The position numbers were made by a program, and so were the translations under genes. From NCBI RefSeq assembly GCF_029428675.1, contig NZ_JAJNEL010000001.1, positions 2,604,001-2,668,000 on the forward strand: 64,000 nt of DNA, in the 5' to 3' direction. Within the stretch, counting starts at the first letter, position 1, and every line of letters begins with the position of its first letter. Source of the DNA: Streptomyces sp. JH14. Its GTDB lineage: Bacteria; Actinomycetota; Actinomycetes; Streptomycetales; Streptomycetaceae. Positions 23,977-32,259 of this stretch are shown one piece after another. A model generated the notes under the pieces. That model worked only from the letters and a program-made list of their open reading frames with translations, did no database searches and was not told the DNA's origin.

Positions 23977-25140
23977 TCAGGCCACCACTGTGGCCCGGAA
24001 CAGTGTCCCGGTACCGGACGCTTCGACCGTTTCGCCCGACGGCACGAAGACAGAGGCACCGGGGGCGAGATCGAGGGTGCCGACGCGGGGTGCGCCCGCG
24101 GTGCAGAGCAGGATCTGAGGGGTGGACCTGGTCAGGTCGACGGGGGCGGCGCCGGGTGACAGGTCGAAGCGCGACAGCCGGAACTCGTCGACCGGGGTCT
24201 CGTACAGCTCCTCGCCGGAAGGGGACGCCTCGGGACGCAGGATGCCGGGGTCGGTCGCCTCGAAGCGGACGATGCTCAGCAGTTCGGGGACGTCGATGTG
24301 CTTGGGCGTCAGTCCGCAGCGCAGCACGTTGTCCGAGTTCGCCATGATTTCGACGCCGAGGCCGCCGAGGTAGGCGTGCGGTACGCCGGCACCGAGGAAC
24401 AGGGCTTCGCCGGGCTGGAGTTGTACGTAGTTCAGCAGCATCGCCGCGATGACGCCGGGGTCGCCCGGGAAGTGGTGTGCGATCCGGGCGTACGGGGCGT
24501 GGGCGCCACCGAGGCGTTCGGCGGCGGTGGCCGCGGCGGTCACCGTCTCGGCCATCTCGGCGGGGTCCGCGGTGAGGATCGCCGTGAGTACCTCGCGCAG
24601 GGCCGCCTCTTCGGGGTGGGCGCCGAGCAGATCGACGTACGGCTTGAGGGAGTCGACCCCGAGTGCCGCCATCGCCTCTGCCGCCTCGGAGGGCCTGCGA
24701 AAGCCGCAGAGGCCGTCGAAGGGGGTGAGTGCGCAGATCAGTTCGGGCTTGTGGTTGGCGTCCTTGTACGTGCGGTGGGGCGCGTCGATGGGGACGGACC
24801 GGCGCTCCTCGTCCTCGTAACCCCGCTTGGCCTGCGCGAGGTCGGGATGGACCTGCAGCGAGAGAGGGGCGCCGGCGGCGAGCAGCTTGAGGAGGAAGGG
24901 GAGGCGGGGGCCGAATTTCGCGACGGTGGCCGGGCCCAGTTCGCGCTCCGGGTCGGCGGCGATGATGTCGGTGAGGGGCTGCTCGGCGGCTATGCGGGTG
25001 AGTCGGGAGGGGGCGCCGGGGTGGGCGCCCATCCACATCTCGGCCTGGGGCTCACCGGTGGGGTCGATGCCGAGCAGCTCGGGAATGGCGGTGGTGGAGC
25101 CCCAGGCGTAAGGGCGCACGGTGTTGGAGAGCCGGTCCAT
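23977..25140 (-). CDS. manA: Mannose-6-phosphate isomerase, class I
   Basis: A 387-residue zinc enzyme interconverting fructose-6-phosphate and mannose-6-phosphate, the entry to GDP-mannose. Family blocks are RPYAWGSTTAIPELLG at the N-terminus, the zinc ligands in LSLQVHPDLAQAKRGY, KPELICALTPFDGLCGFR with a conserved Glu, and GVPHAYLGGLGVEIMANSDN with the catalytic region. Length is normal. It lies between the SIS-domain gene and the CDF transporter, and shares the strand with manB upstream. Confidence 0.96.
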   Translation of the reverse strand: MDRLSNTVRPYAWGSTTAIPELLGIDPTGEPQAEMWMGAHPGAPSRLTRIAAEQPLTDIIAADPERELGPATVAKFGPRLPFLLKLLAAGAPLSLQVHPDLAQAKRGYEDEERRSVPIDAPHRTYKDANHKPELICALTPFDGLCGFRRPSEAAEAMAALGVDSLKPYVDLLGAHPEEAALREVLTAILTADPAEMAETVTAAATAAERLGGAHAPYARIAHHFPGDPGVIAAMLLNYVQLQPGEALFLGAGVPHAYLGGLGVEIMANSDNVLRCGLTPKHIDVPELLSIVRFEATDPGILRPEASPSGEELYETPVDEFRLSRFDLSPGAAPVDLTRSTPQILLCTAGAPRVGTLDLAPGASVFVPSGETVEASGTGTLFRATVVA

Positions 25141-25227
25141 GGCGAGTTCGTCCTCGTGAAATGCGGTGGTGGGGTGGCGCGGCGCGGTGGCCGTGCGGGG
25201 GCGGGGGCGGCGGGCGGGCAGGTGCGG

Positions 25228-26364
25228 TCAGGCGTGGGCCGTCGAGGCCAGGGCCAGGTAGACCGCGGCAAAGTCGGTGACCGCGAGGAGTTCCGCGAGG
25301 GTTTCGAGTTCGCTGCCCTCTTCCGGTTCGAGTTCGCTGATCGCCGTGTCGTGGCCGAGGGCGAGTTCGCGGGCGGCGGGGGCCGCGCTCAGTCCGCCCG
25401 TGGGCCGGTCGCGGAGCAGGACGACGCGGGCGTGCAGGGGCTCCGACTCGTCGACCCGGTCGCGGAAGAAGTCGTCGGGGTCGGCCCCGGCGGCGAAGCT
25501 GCCCGCCAGCAGCGCCCCATGGGCGGGGAGGGCCTCGGGGAGCTCGGCGGCGAGAGCGGGGCGGCCCGACAGCTCGGCCAGTACGGCGGCGAACCGGCGC
25601 CCGACCGGTCCCGCCGCGTCGCCTTCCGTCCACACCAGGGGCAGGCTGCCGGCCAGCTCGGCGGCAAGTGTCTTGGCCGGGTTGCTGTACGTGGCAATGG
25701 CCGGACCACAGCGTTCCGCGGTGCGATCGAGGCGGTCGGCGACGCTCTGCAGCGCCTCGGCGGATGCGGTGATCAGGCCGACCCGGTCGAGCAGTGCGAG
25801 CAGCGGTGTGAACAGGGCCCAGAGCGTTCCGGGGCCCGCGGCCGACGTCTCGGCGTCGTACTCGCCGTGCGGGGCGGACGCCATCGGCACGACGAGACCG
25901 TGTGCCCCGTCGACCGCCTCGCGCAGCGGGGACTGCCGGGGGGCGACGGCGACGACCGTGCAGCCGCGCCGGTAGGCCTGCTCGGCGAGCAGGGCGAGCC
26001 CCGGTTCGGAGCCGTCGGCCGTGACAATGAGCAGCAGGTCGACGGAGCCGGCCCAGCCGGGGAGCGTCCAGCGCATCGCACCCGCGGCGGGTGCGACACC
26101 CGTGGGCTGGATACGGGCGACGGGCGCGGAGGCGCCTGCCAGCGCGGTGATCAGGTCGGCGACGCCGGATGCGGCGGTGCCGGAGCCAGCGACCAGGACG
26201 GCGCGGGGGCGGCCTTCCGGGGTCAGCTCCGCGATCCCGGCCTCCGCCGCGTGCCGGGCGGCGGTACGGACGCGGGCCCCGGCCTCGGCGGCGCCACGGA
26301 GCAGACCGCGGCGGTCGGCTCGGGCCAGGGCTTCCGGGGCGTCGAGCAACGACTCGTCGAGCAT
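25228..26364 (-). CDS. SIS-domain sugar-phosphate protein (PGI/PMI-like)
   Basis: A 378-residue protein with the layout of actinobacterial proteins annotated as SIS domain or bifunctional phosphoglucose/phosphomannose isomerase-like. The N-terminal SIS half has AVLVAGSGTAASGVADLI; the second half has SLPLVWTEGDAAGPVGRRFAAVLAEL and a C-terminal LASTAHA. Its position between the Trm112-like gene and manA supports sugar-phosphate chemistry in the mannose branch. Catalytic activity is not proven by the motifs, and a regulatory sugar-phosphate-binding role is possible. Confidence 0.8.
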   Translation of the reverse strand: MLDESLLDAPEALARADRRGLLRGAAEAGARVRTAARHAAEAGIAELTPEGRPRAVLVAGSGTAASGVADLITALAGASAPVARIQPTGVAPAAGAMRWTLPGWAGSVDLLLIVTADGSEPGLALLAEQAYRRGCTVVAVAPRQSPLREAVDGAHGLVVPMASAPHGEYDAETSAAGPGTLWALFTPLLALLDRVGLITASAEALQSVADRLDRTAERCGPAIATYSNPAKTLAAELAGSLPLVWTEGDAAGPVGRRFAAVLAELSGRPALAAELPEALPAHGALLAGSFAAGADPDDFFRDRVDESEPLHARVVLLRDRPTGGLSAAPAARELALGHDTAISELEPEEGSELETLAELLAVTDFAAVYLALASTAHA

Positions 26365-26479
26365 GGGGACGGGCCTCCGATCACGTGCGGATCACCGTGC
26401 GGGGTGCGGGGCGGCAGTGCTGCGGGTGTACGGGGGTGGGGCGCTGTGCCGGTGTGCGCCGGCGTTCCCGCGCCTCGCG

Positions 26480-26662
26480 TCACGCGGGGCGGCGGGCCTC
26501 GTCGACGAGGAGGACGGGGATACCGTCCCGTACCGGGTAGGCCAGGCCGCAGTCCGTGCCGGTGCAGACCAGCTCGGGGCTTTCGGCTGCCGACCGGTCG
26601 TCGAGCGGGGAGTGGCAGGCCGGGCAGGCGAGGATCTCCAGGAGGCCGGCTTCGAGCGGCAT
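26480..26662 (-). CDS. Trm112-like zinc-ribbon protein
   Basis: A 60-residue protein with a CPAC...CxxxxC zinc ribbon ([13 protein letters not shown], then [21 protein letters not shown]), the Trm112 fold also found in the YcaR/UPF0434 family. In eukaryotes Trm112 activates methyltransferases; bacterial homologues are uncharacterised. I chose the ATG at 26662 because GAAGGG lies 8 nt upstream; an in-frame ATG at 26683 would add seven residues. It is normally close to manB, but here 2.2 kb of mobile DNA separates them. Confidence 0.88.
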   Translation of the reverse strand: MPLEAGLLEILACPACHSPLDDRSAAESPELVCTGTDCGLAYPVRDGIPVLLVDEARRPA

Positions 26663-26683
26663 GAGGTGAGTCCCTTCAAGCAT

Positions 26684-27007
26684 GTGAACAGGGGGTTCGG
26701 GTTCTCGCGGATCGGGCGACGTCAGCCTACCGCCGGGGTGGCGGGGGCGCGGCCCGGCCGGGGGGTGCGGTGGTTGCGGAACGGTTCGGGTGCGGTGGTT
26801 CGGGTGGAGTACGGGTCCGGGGCCTGCGGCGTGCCTGTTCCCCTGCCCGTCCTTCCCGAGCCGGGGCCCCTTCCCCGGACCACGGTCGAACGCCGGAAGG
26901 GCCGTGCTTCCGCCCGGTACGGGGCTGCGGGCAGGGGTGGGACGCGCGGCCGGGCCGGGACTGCGGACGGGCTCGAACCCTGCGGACAGGCCGGGACTGC
27001 TGGACTA
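26684..27007. other. Gene-free interval upstream of the Trm112-like gene
   Basis: About 320 bp of very GC-rich sequence with short reiterations (GCGGTGGTT-type and GGGCCGGGACTGC-type). No frame in it has coding character, and I see no tRNA or clear promoter. It should hold the promoter now needed by the Trm112-SIS-manA genes if the mobile elements to its right block read-through from manB. Confidence 0.5.
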
Positions 27008-27190
27008 AGGCCTGTCCGGCGGATCAGGTCGGAGGGCAGGCGCGGCATCTGCAAAGCGCAGGTGAGCGGGTCTGGCGCGCTCAGCTGCAAGGCAGAGGAG
27101 GGCGTCGACGCGGAGCGTCGGCAACCGACGACAACGCCGCAGATGGGCGCGCCAGACCCGCGTCTCCGACATGATCCGCCGGACAGGCCC
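27008..27190. mobile_element. MITE, 183 bp, with 26-bp terminal inverted repeats
   Basis: Both ends carry GGCCTGTCCGGCGGATCA followed by six more matching bases; left (27009-27034) and right (27164-27189) arms agree at 25 of 26 positions. Inside, a second perfect 15-bp inverted pair GCGGGTCTGGCGCGC lies at 27066-27080 and 27147-27161, so the transcript can fold on itself. There is no coding frame. Flanking TA dinucleotides (27006-27007 and 27191-27192) fit a 2-bp target duplication as made by some IS5-group transposases. It is non-autonomous; the parent transposase is not in this window. Confidence 0.75.
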
Positions 27191-27193
27191 TAG
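27190..27193. repeat. Left target duplication (CTAG) of the IS1182-family element
   Basis: CTAG directly outside the left terminal repeat; an identical CTAG lies directly outside the right end at 28903-28906. A palindromic 4-bp target fits IS1182-type insertion. Confidence 0.75.
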
Positions 27194-28902
27194 AAGACTG
27201 GTGAAGATCTTGGTGAGGGGTTGTCCGGCCGTAGGCCGGGTAGCCCCTCGGCCTATGTGGTGGCTGGGTTGATCGTCCAGCTGCCGCTTGTGCGGGTGAG
27301 TCCGAGGTTGATCAGTCGGCGGAGGTTGAGGGCGGCGGCTCGGGTGTGGAGCCAGGTGTCGTTGGCGATGGTGCCGCGGTAGCGGAGTTTGCGGTTGCCG
27401 TGGTGGACGAGCCAGGCGACGGCGCGTTCGACCGGTGGTCTCCAGCGTCGGTAGTCGGCCTGCCATGCGGGGTCGTTGGCGGCCTGGCGGCGGGCGGCGG
27501 TGAGGAGATCGTGGTGGGGGCGGATGGTCGGGATGCGTCCGGCCTTTGCCTTGGTGCACCGCTCACGCAGAGGGCATCCGGTGCACAAGTCCTTGAAGGC
27601 GGCCTTGCGCTGGTGGTGCTGTCCGCCGGGGTCGGAGAGAGGGACGGTGTGTTTGGCCGGGCAGGTCACGGTGGCGGCGGTGGTGTCGATGGCGAAGTCG
27701 TCGAGGGTGAAGCCGCCGGGGACGGCCGCCCGCAGTGGGGCGGGTTTGAGGAACAGCCGGTGGCCCTGCCGCTGAAGGCTGTGGCGGGCGTCGCCGGTGG
27801 AGTAGGCGGTGTCGCCGAAAGCGTCCACGGGTTCGTGCTCGTCGGCAAGCAGTTCGAGGCCGACGGCTGCTTCGTGGTGCTCGGCTCCGGCGCCGGGCGT
27901 GAGGGCGAGGGCGGTGTATAACCCGGTCTCCGGCTCGATGGCGAGGTGGGCCTTGTATCCGTCCTGCTGGTGGGTGCGGGTCTTGTGCACATGGCGGGAT
28001 TCTGGATCGACGGTGGAGATCATCCGGTCCTGCGCGGTGCCGCGGGTGATGCGCCAGCGTCCGTCGCGGCCGTCGGAGTCCTCGGCCGGTTCGACGTCCT
28101 GGCCGGCGACCAGGGCCAGCAGGCCGACCGCGTTCGTGGCCTTCTCCCCGAGTTGCTGGTCGGGCAGGTGCCCGAGCAGCCTGAGGGCGTCGGTGACGAG
28201 CGCGTCGACGAGGTCGGCGCGGGCCTGTTCGTCGTTCCAGGCGATGCGGGGTTTGCCAGGATCGGTGTAGTCGTGGGCGGTGCACTGCCTGGCCGCGACA
28301 TGGGCGGCGCCGGGGACCTCGCGGATCACCACGCGGACGGCGGCGATCAGCTGGGTGACGGTGTCCTGCGTGGCGACCGCGTCGTCCAGCACGGTCGAAT
28401 CCAGCGCCCGCCGATGCTTGCCCTTGAGCACGCCGGTGGCCTTGACGACCTCGCGCACCGCCTCGAACACCCGGTTCGGCTGGACAGACCGGGCCAGCCG
28501 GCGGCGGAAGTAGGCCGGCAGCGACGGATCGAACGCCATGTCGTGCAAGCCCAGCCCGCACGCGGCCTTCCACCGCAGGTCACACCGCAATTCCTGGACC
28601 GTCTCGAAGTCGGACAGCCCGTGCAGGGCCTGCAGCGTGATCGCAGCGGCCAGGATCTGCGGCGGCATGCTCGGCCGCCCGTTCGCCGAGGGGTACATGT
28701 CCGCGAACATCCCCGCCGGGAACAACGCACCACGATGCTCGGCCAAAAACGCGAACACACTCCCCGACGGGATCAACTCCCGGCAGGTCTCCCACACATC
28801 CGGCCCGACCGTCTCCCCGACCCATTCCCCCATCACCACACCAACGAGTCTGGCCCGGCCGCATACGCGGCCGGGCCAGAACCCAAGATTTTCACCAATC
28901 TT
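27194..28902 (-). mobile_element. IS1182-family insertion sequence, 1709 bp, apparently intact
   Basis: The element is bounded by imperfect terminal inverted repeats, AAGACTGGTGAAGATCTTGG on the left and (inverted) AAGATTGGTGAAAATCTTGG on the right, differing at 2 of 20 positions. CTAG flanks it on both sides. It contains a single full-length transposase gene on the minus strand and short non-coding ends. Ends, duplication and uninterrupted transposase all suggest a fairly recent insertion. Confidence 0.9.
27253..28839 (-). CDS. IS1182-family DDE transposase
   Basis: A 528-residue transposase. The N-terminal domain has GRPSMPPQILAAAITLQALH and FDPSLPAYFRRRLA. The DDE core shows Asp in KHRRALDSTVLDDAVA, Asp in AFGDTAYSTGDAR and Glu in PPVERAVAWLVHHGNRKLRY. 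A zinc-finger-like cluster TCPAKH...CTGCPLRERCTKAK precedes the last segment. The reading frame is complete with no frameshift. It fills almost the whole element. Confidence 0.95.
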   Translation of the reverse strand: MVMGEWVGETVGPDVWETCRELIPSGSVFAFLAEHRGALFPAGMFADMYPSANGRPSMPPQILAAAITLQALHGLSDFETVQELRCDLRWKAACGLGLHDMAFDPSLPAYFRRRLARSVQPNRVFEAVREVVKATGVLKGKHRRALDSTVLDDAVATQDTVTQLIAAVRVVIREVPGAAHVAARQCTAHDYTDPGKPRIAWNDEQARADLVDALVTDALRLLGHLPDQQLGEKATNAVGLLALVAGQDVEPAEDSDGRDGRWRITRGTAQDRMISTVDPESRHVHKTRTHQQDGYKAHLAIEPETGLYTALALTPGAGAEHHEAAVGLELLADEHEPVDAFGDTAYSTGDARHSLQRQGHRLFLKPAPLRAAVPGGFTLDDFAIDTTAATVTCPAKHTVPLSDPGGQHHQRKAAFKDLCTGCPLRERCTKAKAGRIPTIRPHHDLLTAARRQAANDPAWQADYRRWRPPVERAVAWLVHHGNRKLRYRGTIANDTWLHTRAAALNLRRLINLGLTRTSGSWTINPATT

Positions 28903-28906
28903 CTAG
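28903..28906. repeat. Right target duplication (CTAG), containing the manB stop codon
   Basis: Second copy of the CTAG target. In minus sense its last three bases form the TAG stop of manB. Confidence 0.75.
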
Positions 28907-30303
28907 CTCGGGTTCCCGGACGTCCCGGCGCCCTGGCCGGTACGTCGGATCAAGGTCAGGACCTCGTCCCGTACCGACGTCATCGTGGCCTCGTCGCGGG
29001 CTTCCACGTTCAGGCGCAGCAGCGGTTCCGTGTTGGAGGCGCGGAGGTTGAACCACCAGTCCGGTGCCGTCACCGTCAGGCCGTCCAGTTCGTCGAACGT
29101 GACGTCGTCGCGGGTCGCGAACGAGGCGCGTACCGCCGCCGTGCGGGCCGGCTGGTCGTCGACCGTGGAGTTGATCTCGCCGGAGCCCCTGTAACGGTCG
29201 TACTGGGCGACCAGCTCCGACAGCGTGCCCGGCTGGCCGCCGAGGGCGGCCAGGACGTGGAGGGCGGCGAGCATGCCCGTGTCGGCGTTCCAGAAGTCGC
29301 GGAAGTAGTAGTGCGCGGAGTGTTCGCCACCGAAGATCGCGCCGTGCGCGGCCATCTCCGCCTTGATGAAGGAGTGGCCGACACGGGTACGGACCGGGGT
29401 GCCGCCGTGTTCGCGGACGACCTCGGGGACCGACCAGGACGTGATCAGGTTGTGGATGACGGTGCCCTTGCCGCCGTTCCGCTCCAGTTCGCGGGCCGCG
29501 ACCAGGGCGGTGATCGCGGACGGGGAGACACCCGCGCCCCGTTCGTCGACGACGAAGCAGCGGTCCGCGTCACCGTCGAACGCGAGGCCCAGGTCGGCGC
29601 CCTCGGCCAGCACGCGGGCCTGGAGATCGACGAGGTTCTTCGGGTCGAGGGGGTTGGCCTCGTGGTTGGGGAACGTTCCGTCGAGTTCGAAGTACATCGG
29701 TACGAGCTCGACCGGGAGGCCCGCGAAGACCGTGGGGACGGTGTGGCCGCCCATGCCATTGCCCGCGTCGACCACGACCTTCAGCGGCCGGATGGACGTC
29801 AGGTCGACCAGGGACAGCAGGTGGGCCGCGTAGTCGGCGAGCGTGTCGCGCTCGGCGACGGTGCCGGGGGCGGAGACCGGCTGCGGTACGCCCTCCTCGG
29901 CCCACTTCTCGATCAGGGCGCGGATCTCGGAGAGCCCGGTGTCCTGTCCGACCGGTGCGGCGCCCGCCCGGCACAGCTTGATGCCGTTGTACTGCGCCGG
30001 ATTGTGCGAGGCGGTGAACATCGCGCCGGGCAGGCCGAGGCTGCCGGAGGCGAAGTACAGCTGGTCGGTCGAGCAGAGGCCGATGAGGGTGACGTCCGCG
30101 CCGCGCGCCGCCGCGCCGCGCGCAAACGCCGCCGAGAGGCCGGGCGACGAAGGCCGCATGTCGTGGCCGATCACGATCGCTGCGGCGTCCGTCACCTCGA
30201 CGAACGCCGCGCCGAACTGCTCGGCCAGCGATTGGTCCCACTGGTCGGGCACGACTCCGCGCACGTCGTACGCCTTGACGATCTGCGACAGATCAGCAGC
30301 CAC
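28903..30303 (-). CDS. manB: Phosphomannomutase/phosphoglucomutase
   Basis: A 466-residue alpha-D-phosphohexomutase converting mannose-6-phosphate to mannose-1-phosphate for GDP-mannose. Motifs in order: IVKAYDVRGVVP, the catalytic phosphoserine Ser109 in TASHNPAQYNGIKL, the metal loop DGDADRCFVVDE, the sugar loop GGEHSAHYYFRDFWNADTG and the C-terminal phosphate loop RASNTEPLLRLNVEA. The GTG at 30303 has AGGAGGACC ahead of it; the frame extends further upstream without family sequence. The TAG stop lies within the CTAG duplicated by the IS element, so the protein is complete although transposons follow at once. Confidence 0.95.
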   Translation of the reverse strand: MAADLSQIVKAYDVRGVVPDQWDQSLAEQFGAAFVEVTDAAAIVIGHDMRPSSPGLSAAFARGAAARGADVTLIGLCSTDQLYFASGSLGLPGAMFTASHNPAQYNGIKLCRAGAAPVGQDTGLSEIRALIEKWAEEGVPQPVSAPGTVAERDTLADYAAHLLSLVDLTSIRPLKVVVDAGNGMGGHTVPTVFAGLPVELVPMYFELDGTFPNHEANPLDPKNLVDLQARVLAEGADLGLAFDGDADRCFVVDERGAGVSPSAITALVAARELERNGGKGTVIHNLITSWSVPEVVREHGGTPVRTRVGHSFIKAEMAAHGAIFGGEHSAHYYFRDFWNADTGMLAALHVLAALGGQPGTLSELVAQYDRYRGSGEINSTVDDQPARTAAVRASFATRDDVTFDELDGLTVTAPDWWFNLRASNTEPLLRLNVEARDEATMTSVRDEVLTLIRRTGQGAGTSGNPS

Positions 30304-30401
30304 GGGCCGGTCCTCCTGAGATCTCTGCGGACCGCCCAAACTACCCGGCGGCCGTTCGGGCAGGCCGTGGGGTCTTCCGGCTGAGCGATGGTGCAGAGGC
30401 G

Positions 30402-30465
30402 CGGCTGTGCGACTGCCCGGCCGTGCCCACGGTGACCGGGGCACGGCCGGGCAGTCGCACAGCCG
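30402..30465. terminator. Very long hairpin terminator after the lactate permease gene
   Basis: A perfect 27-bp inverted repeat (30402-30428 and 30439-30465, beginning CGGCTGTGCGACTGCCCGG) with a 10-nt loop. It sits 29 bp past the lldP stop and 99 bp ahead of the manB start, insulating manB from lldP transcription. No T-run is present. Confidence 0.8.
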
Positions 30466-30494
30466 TCAATCGGAGGTCGGTCCTGATCCTGGGC

Positions 30495-32111
30495 TCAGGG
30501 CAGCATCCAGCCCAGCACCGTCGTGCTCTGCGCCAGCACGATCAGGCACATCACCAACAGCAGGCCCAGGCTCCACGGCAGCACCTTGCGCAGCAGGTCT
30601 CCCTCGCGCCCGGCCAGACCGACCGCCGCGCACGCGATCGTCAGATTCTGCGGGGAGATCATCTTGCCGAGCACCCCGCCGGAGCTGTTCGCCGCGGCAA
30701 GCAACTCCGGTGAGAGACCCGATTCGCGTGCCGCCGAGACCTGGAGTGCGCCGAAGAGTGCGTTCGCGGAGGTGTCGGAGCCAGAGACCGCGACGCCGAA
30801 CCAGCCGAGCACCGGCGAGAAGAAGGCCAGCCCGGCGCCCGCCGCGGCCACGAACTGGCCGATCGTGGCCGCCTGCCCGGAGAGGTTCATGACGTACGCA
30901 AGTGCCAGTACGGAGGTCACGGTGAGGATCGCGTACCGCAGTTCGTACACCGTGGCCGCCCATTCGCGCGCCGCGGCCCCGGGCCGTACGCCGAGCACGA
31001 CGGTGGCGACCAGGCCGGCCAGCAGGACGAGGGTGCCGCCCGTGGCGATGACCGGGAGCGTGAAGAGGTTGGCGCCGACCGGCTTGCCCGCCGGGTTCGC
31101 GACGTCGAGGAAGGGCCAGTCGAAGATCCGGGTCGCCTCGGCCAGCACCTCCTTGACCGGCGGTATCTGGGCGACGGAGAAGACGGCGACGATCAGGCCG
31201 TACGGGACGTAGGCGCGCAGCACTTCGCGGTGCGGGTCCTCGTGATCGAGGTCTCCGCTCCGTACGCCCGTCAGGACTGCCGCACGCACCGGTTCCTCGG
31301 CCGGCCTGCGTGCCCCGGGGACGGCCATCAGCGCTGCCGCGCCCACGAGCGCGGCGGCGATGTCCGCGAGCTGGGCGGAGACGTAGTTGGATGCGGCGAA
31401 CTGCGCCCCTGCGAAGGCGATTCCGCAGACGAGTGCGGGCAGCCAGGTCTCGCGCAGCCCGCGCCTTCCGTCCACCAGGAAGACCAGGATCAGGGGGACG
31501 AGTAGGGCCAGCAGCGGGGTCTGGCGGCCCACGACGGAGGCCACGTCGTCCAGCGGCAGCCCGGTGATCTGGGCGAGCGTCACCACGGGGGTGCCCATGG
31601 CGCCGAACGCCACCGGTGCGGTGTTGGCCACGAGCGAGACGACGGCGGCCTTCACCGGGTCGAAGCCGAGCGCCACCAGCATCACGGAGGAGATCGCGAC
31701 GGGCGCGCCGAATCCGGCGAGGGCTTCGAGGAGCGCGCCGAAGCAGAAGGCGATGACCAGCGCCTGGATGCGAGGGTCGTCCGAGAGCCGCCCGAAGGAG
31801 CGGCGGAGGATGTCGAAGTGCTGAGTACGCACGGTCATCCGGTACACCCAGAGGGCGTTGACGACGATCCACATGATGGGGAAGAGGCCGAAGAGCACGC
31901 CCTGAGCGCCTGCGGAGAGGGTCTGCCCGAGAGGCATGCCGTAGGCGAGCGAGGCGACGGCCACCGCGACGGCGAGGCCGATGAGTCCGGCGCGATGCGC
32001 CTGCATCCGGACCGCTCCGAGCAGGACCAGCACGGTGACCAGGGGAAGCGCTGCGACCAGAGCGGACAGGGCGAGCGAATCGGCCATGGGTTGGAGTTGC
32101 TGGATGAACAC
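30495..32111 (-). CDS. lldP: L-lactate permease
   Basis: A 538-residue transporter of the LctP/LldP family with about 13 membrane helices. Conserved stretches include FGALLEALAGFGAPVAISSVML, NTAPVAFGAMGTPV, GSDTSANALFGALQ and NSSGGVLGKMISPQNLTIAC. It imports L-lactate (and probably glycolate) with protons. The start is GTG at 32111 with GGAGG 5 nt upstream. The preceding 148 bp contain two dyads that could be operators; no lactate dehydrogenase gene is adjacent. Confidence 0.95.
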   Translation of the reverse strand: MFIQQLQPMADSLALSALVAALPLVTVLVLLGAVRMQAHRAGLIGLAVAVAVASLAYGMPLGQTLSAGAQGVLFGLFPIMWIVVNALWVYRMTVRTQHFDILRRSFGRLSDDPRIQALVIAFCFGALLEALAGFGAPVAISSVMLVALGFDPVKAAVVSLVANTAPVAFGAMGTPVVTLAQITGLPLDDVASVVGRQTPLLALLVPLILVFLVDGRRGLRETWLPALVCGIAFAGAQFAASNYVSAQLADIAAALVGAAALMAVPGARRPAEEPVRAAVLTGVRSGDLDHEDPHREVLRAYVPYGLIVAVFSVAQIPPVKEVLAEATRIFDWPFLDVANPAGKPVGANLFTLPVIATGGTLVLLAGLVATVVLGVRPGAAAREWAATVYELRYAILTVTSVLALAYVMNLSGQAATIGQFVAAAGAGLAFFSPVLGWFGVAVSGSDTSANALFGALQVSAARESGLSPELLAAANSSGGVLGKMISPQNLTIACAAVGLAGREGDLLRKVLPWSLGLLLVMCLIVLAQSTTVLGWMLP

Positions 32112-32149
32112 ACGAACCTCCCCCGATTCCGCGATGCGGAAAGTTGTTT

Positions 32150-32181
32150 CTCACGAGTGAGGGAATAGTCGTGTCCACGAC
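32150..32181. promoter_or_regulatory. Candidate operator dyads upstream of lldP
   Basis: Two short inverted repeats lie 39-70 bp before the permease start: CTCACGAGTGAG (32150-32161, 5-bp arms) and GTCGTGTCCACGAC (32168-32181, 6-bp arms). Position fits a transcription-factor site controlling lactate uptake, for example a GntR-type regulator, but no matching regulator is in the window. Confidence 0.35.
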
Positions 32182-32259
32182 AAGTTCCGGTCAATGGCCC
32201 GTACGCGAAAACTTGTAACGGGAAATCATGGGCGGGGGACGCCGAGCGGTACTCCGCGG

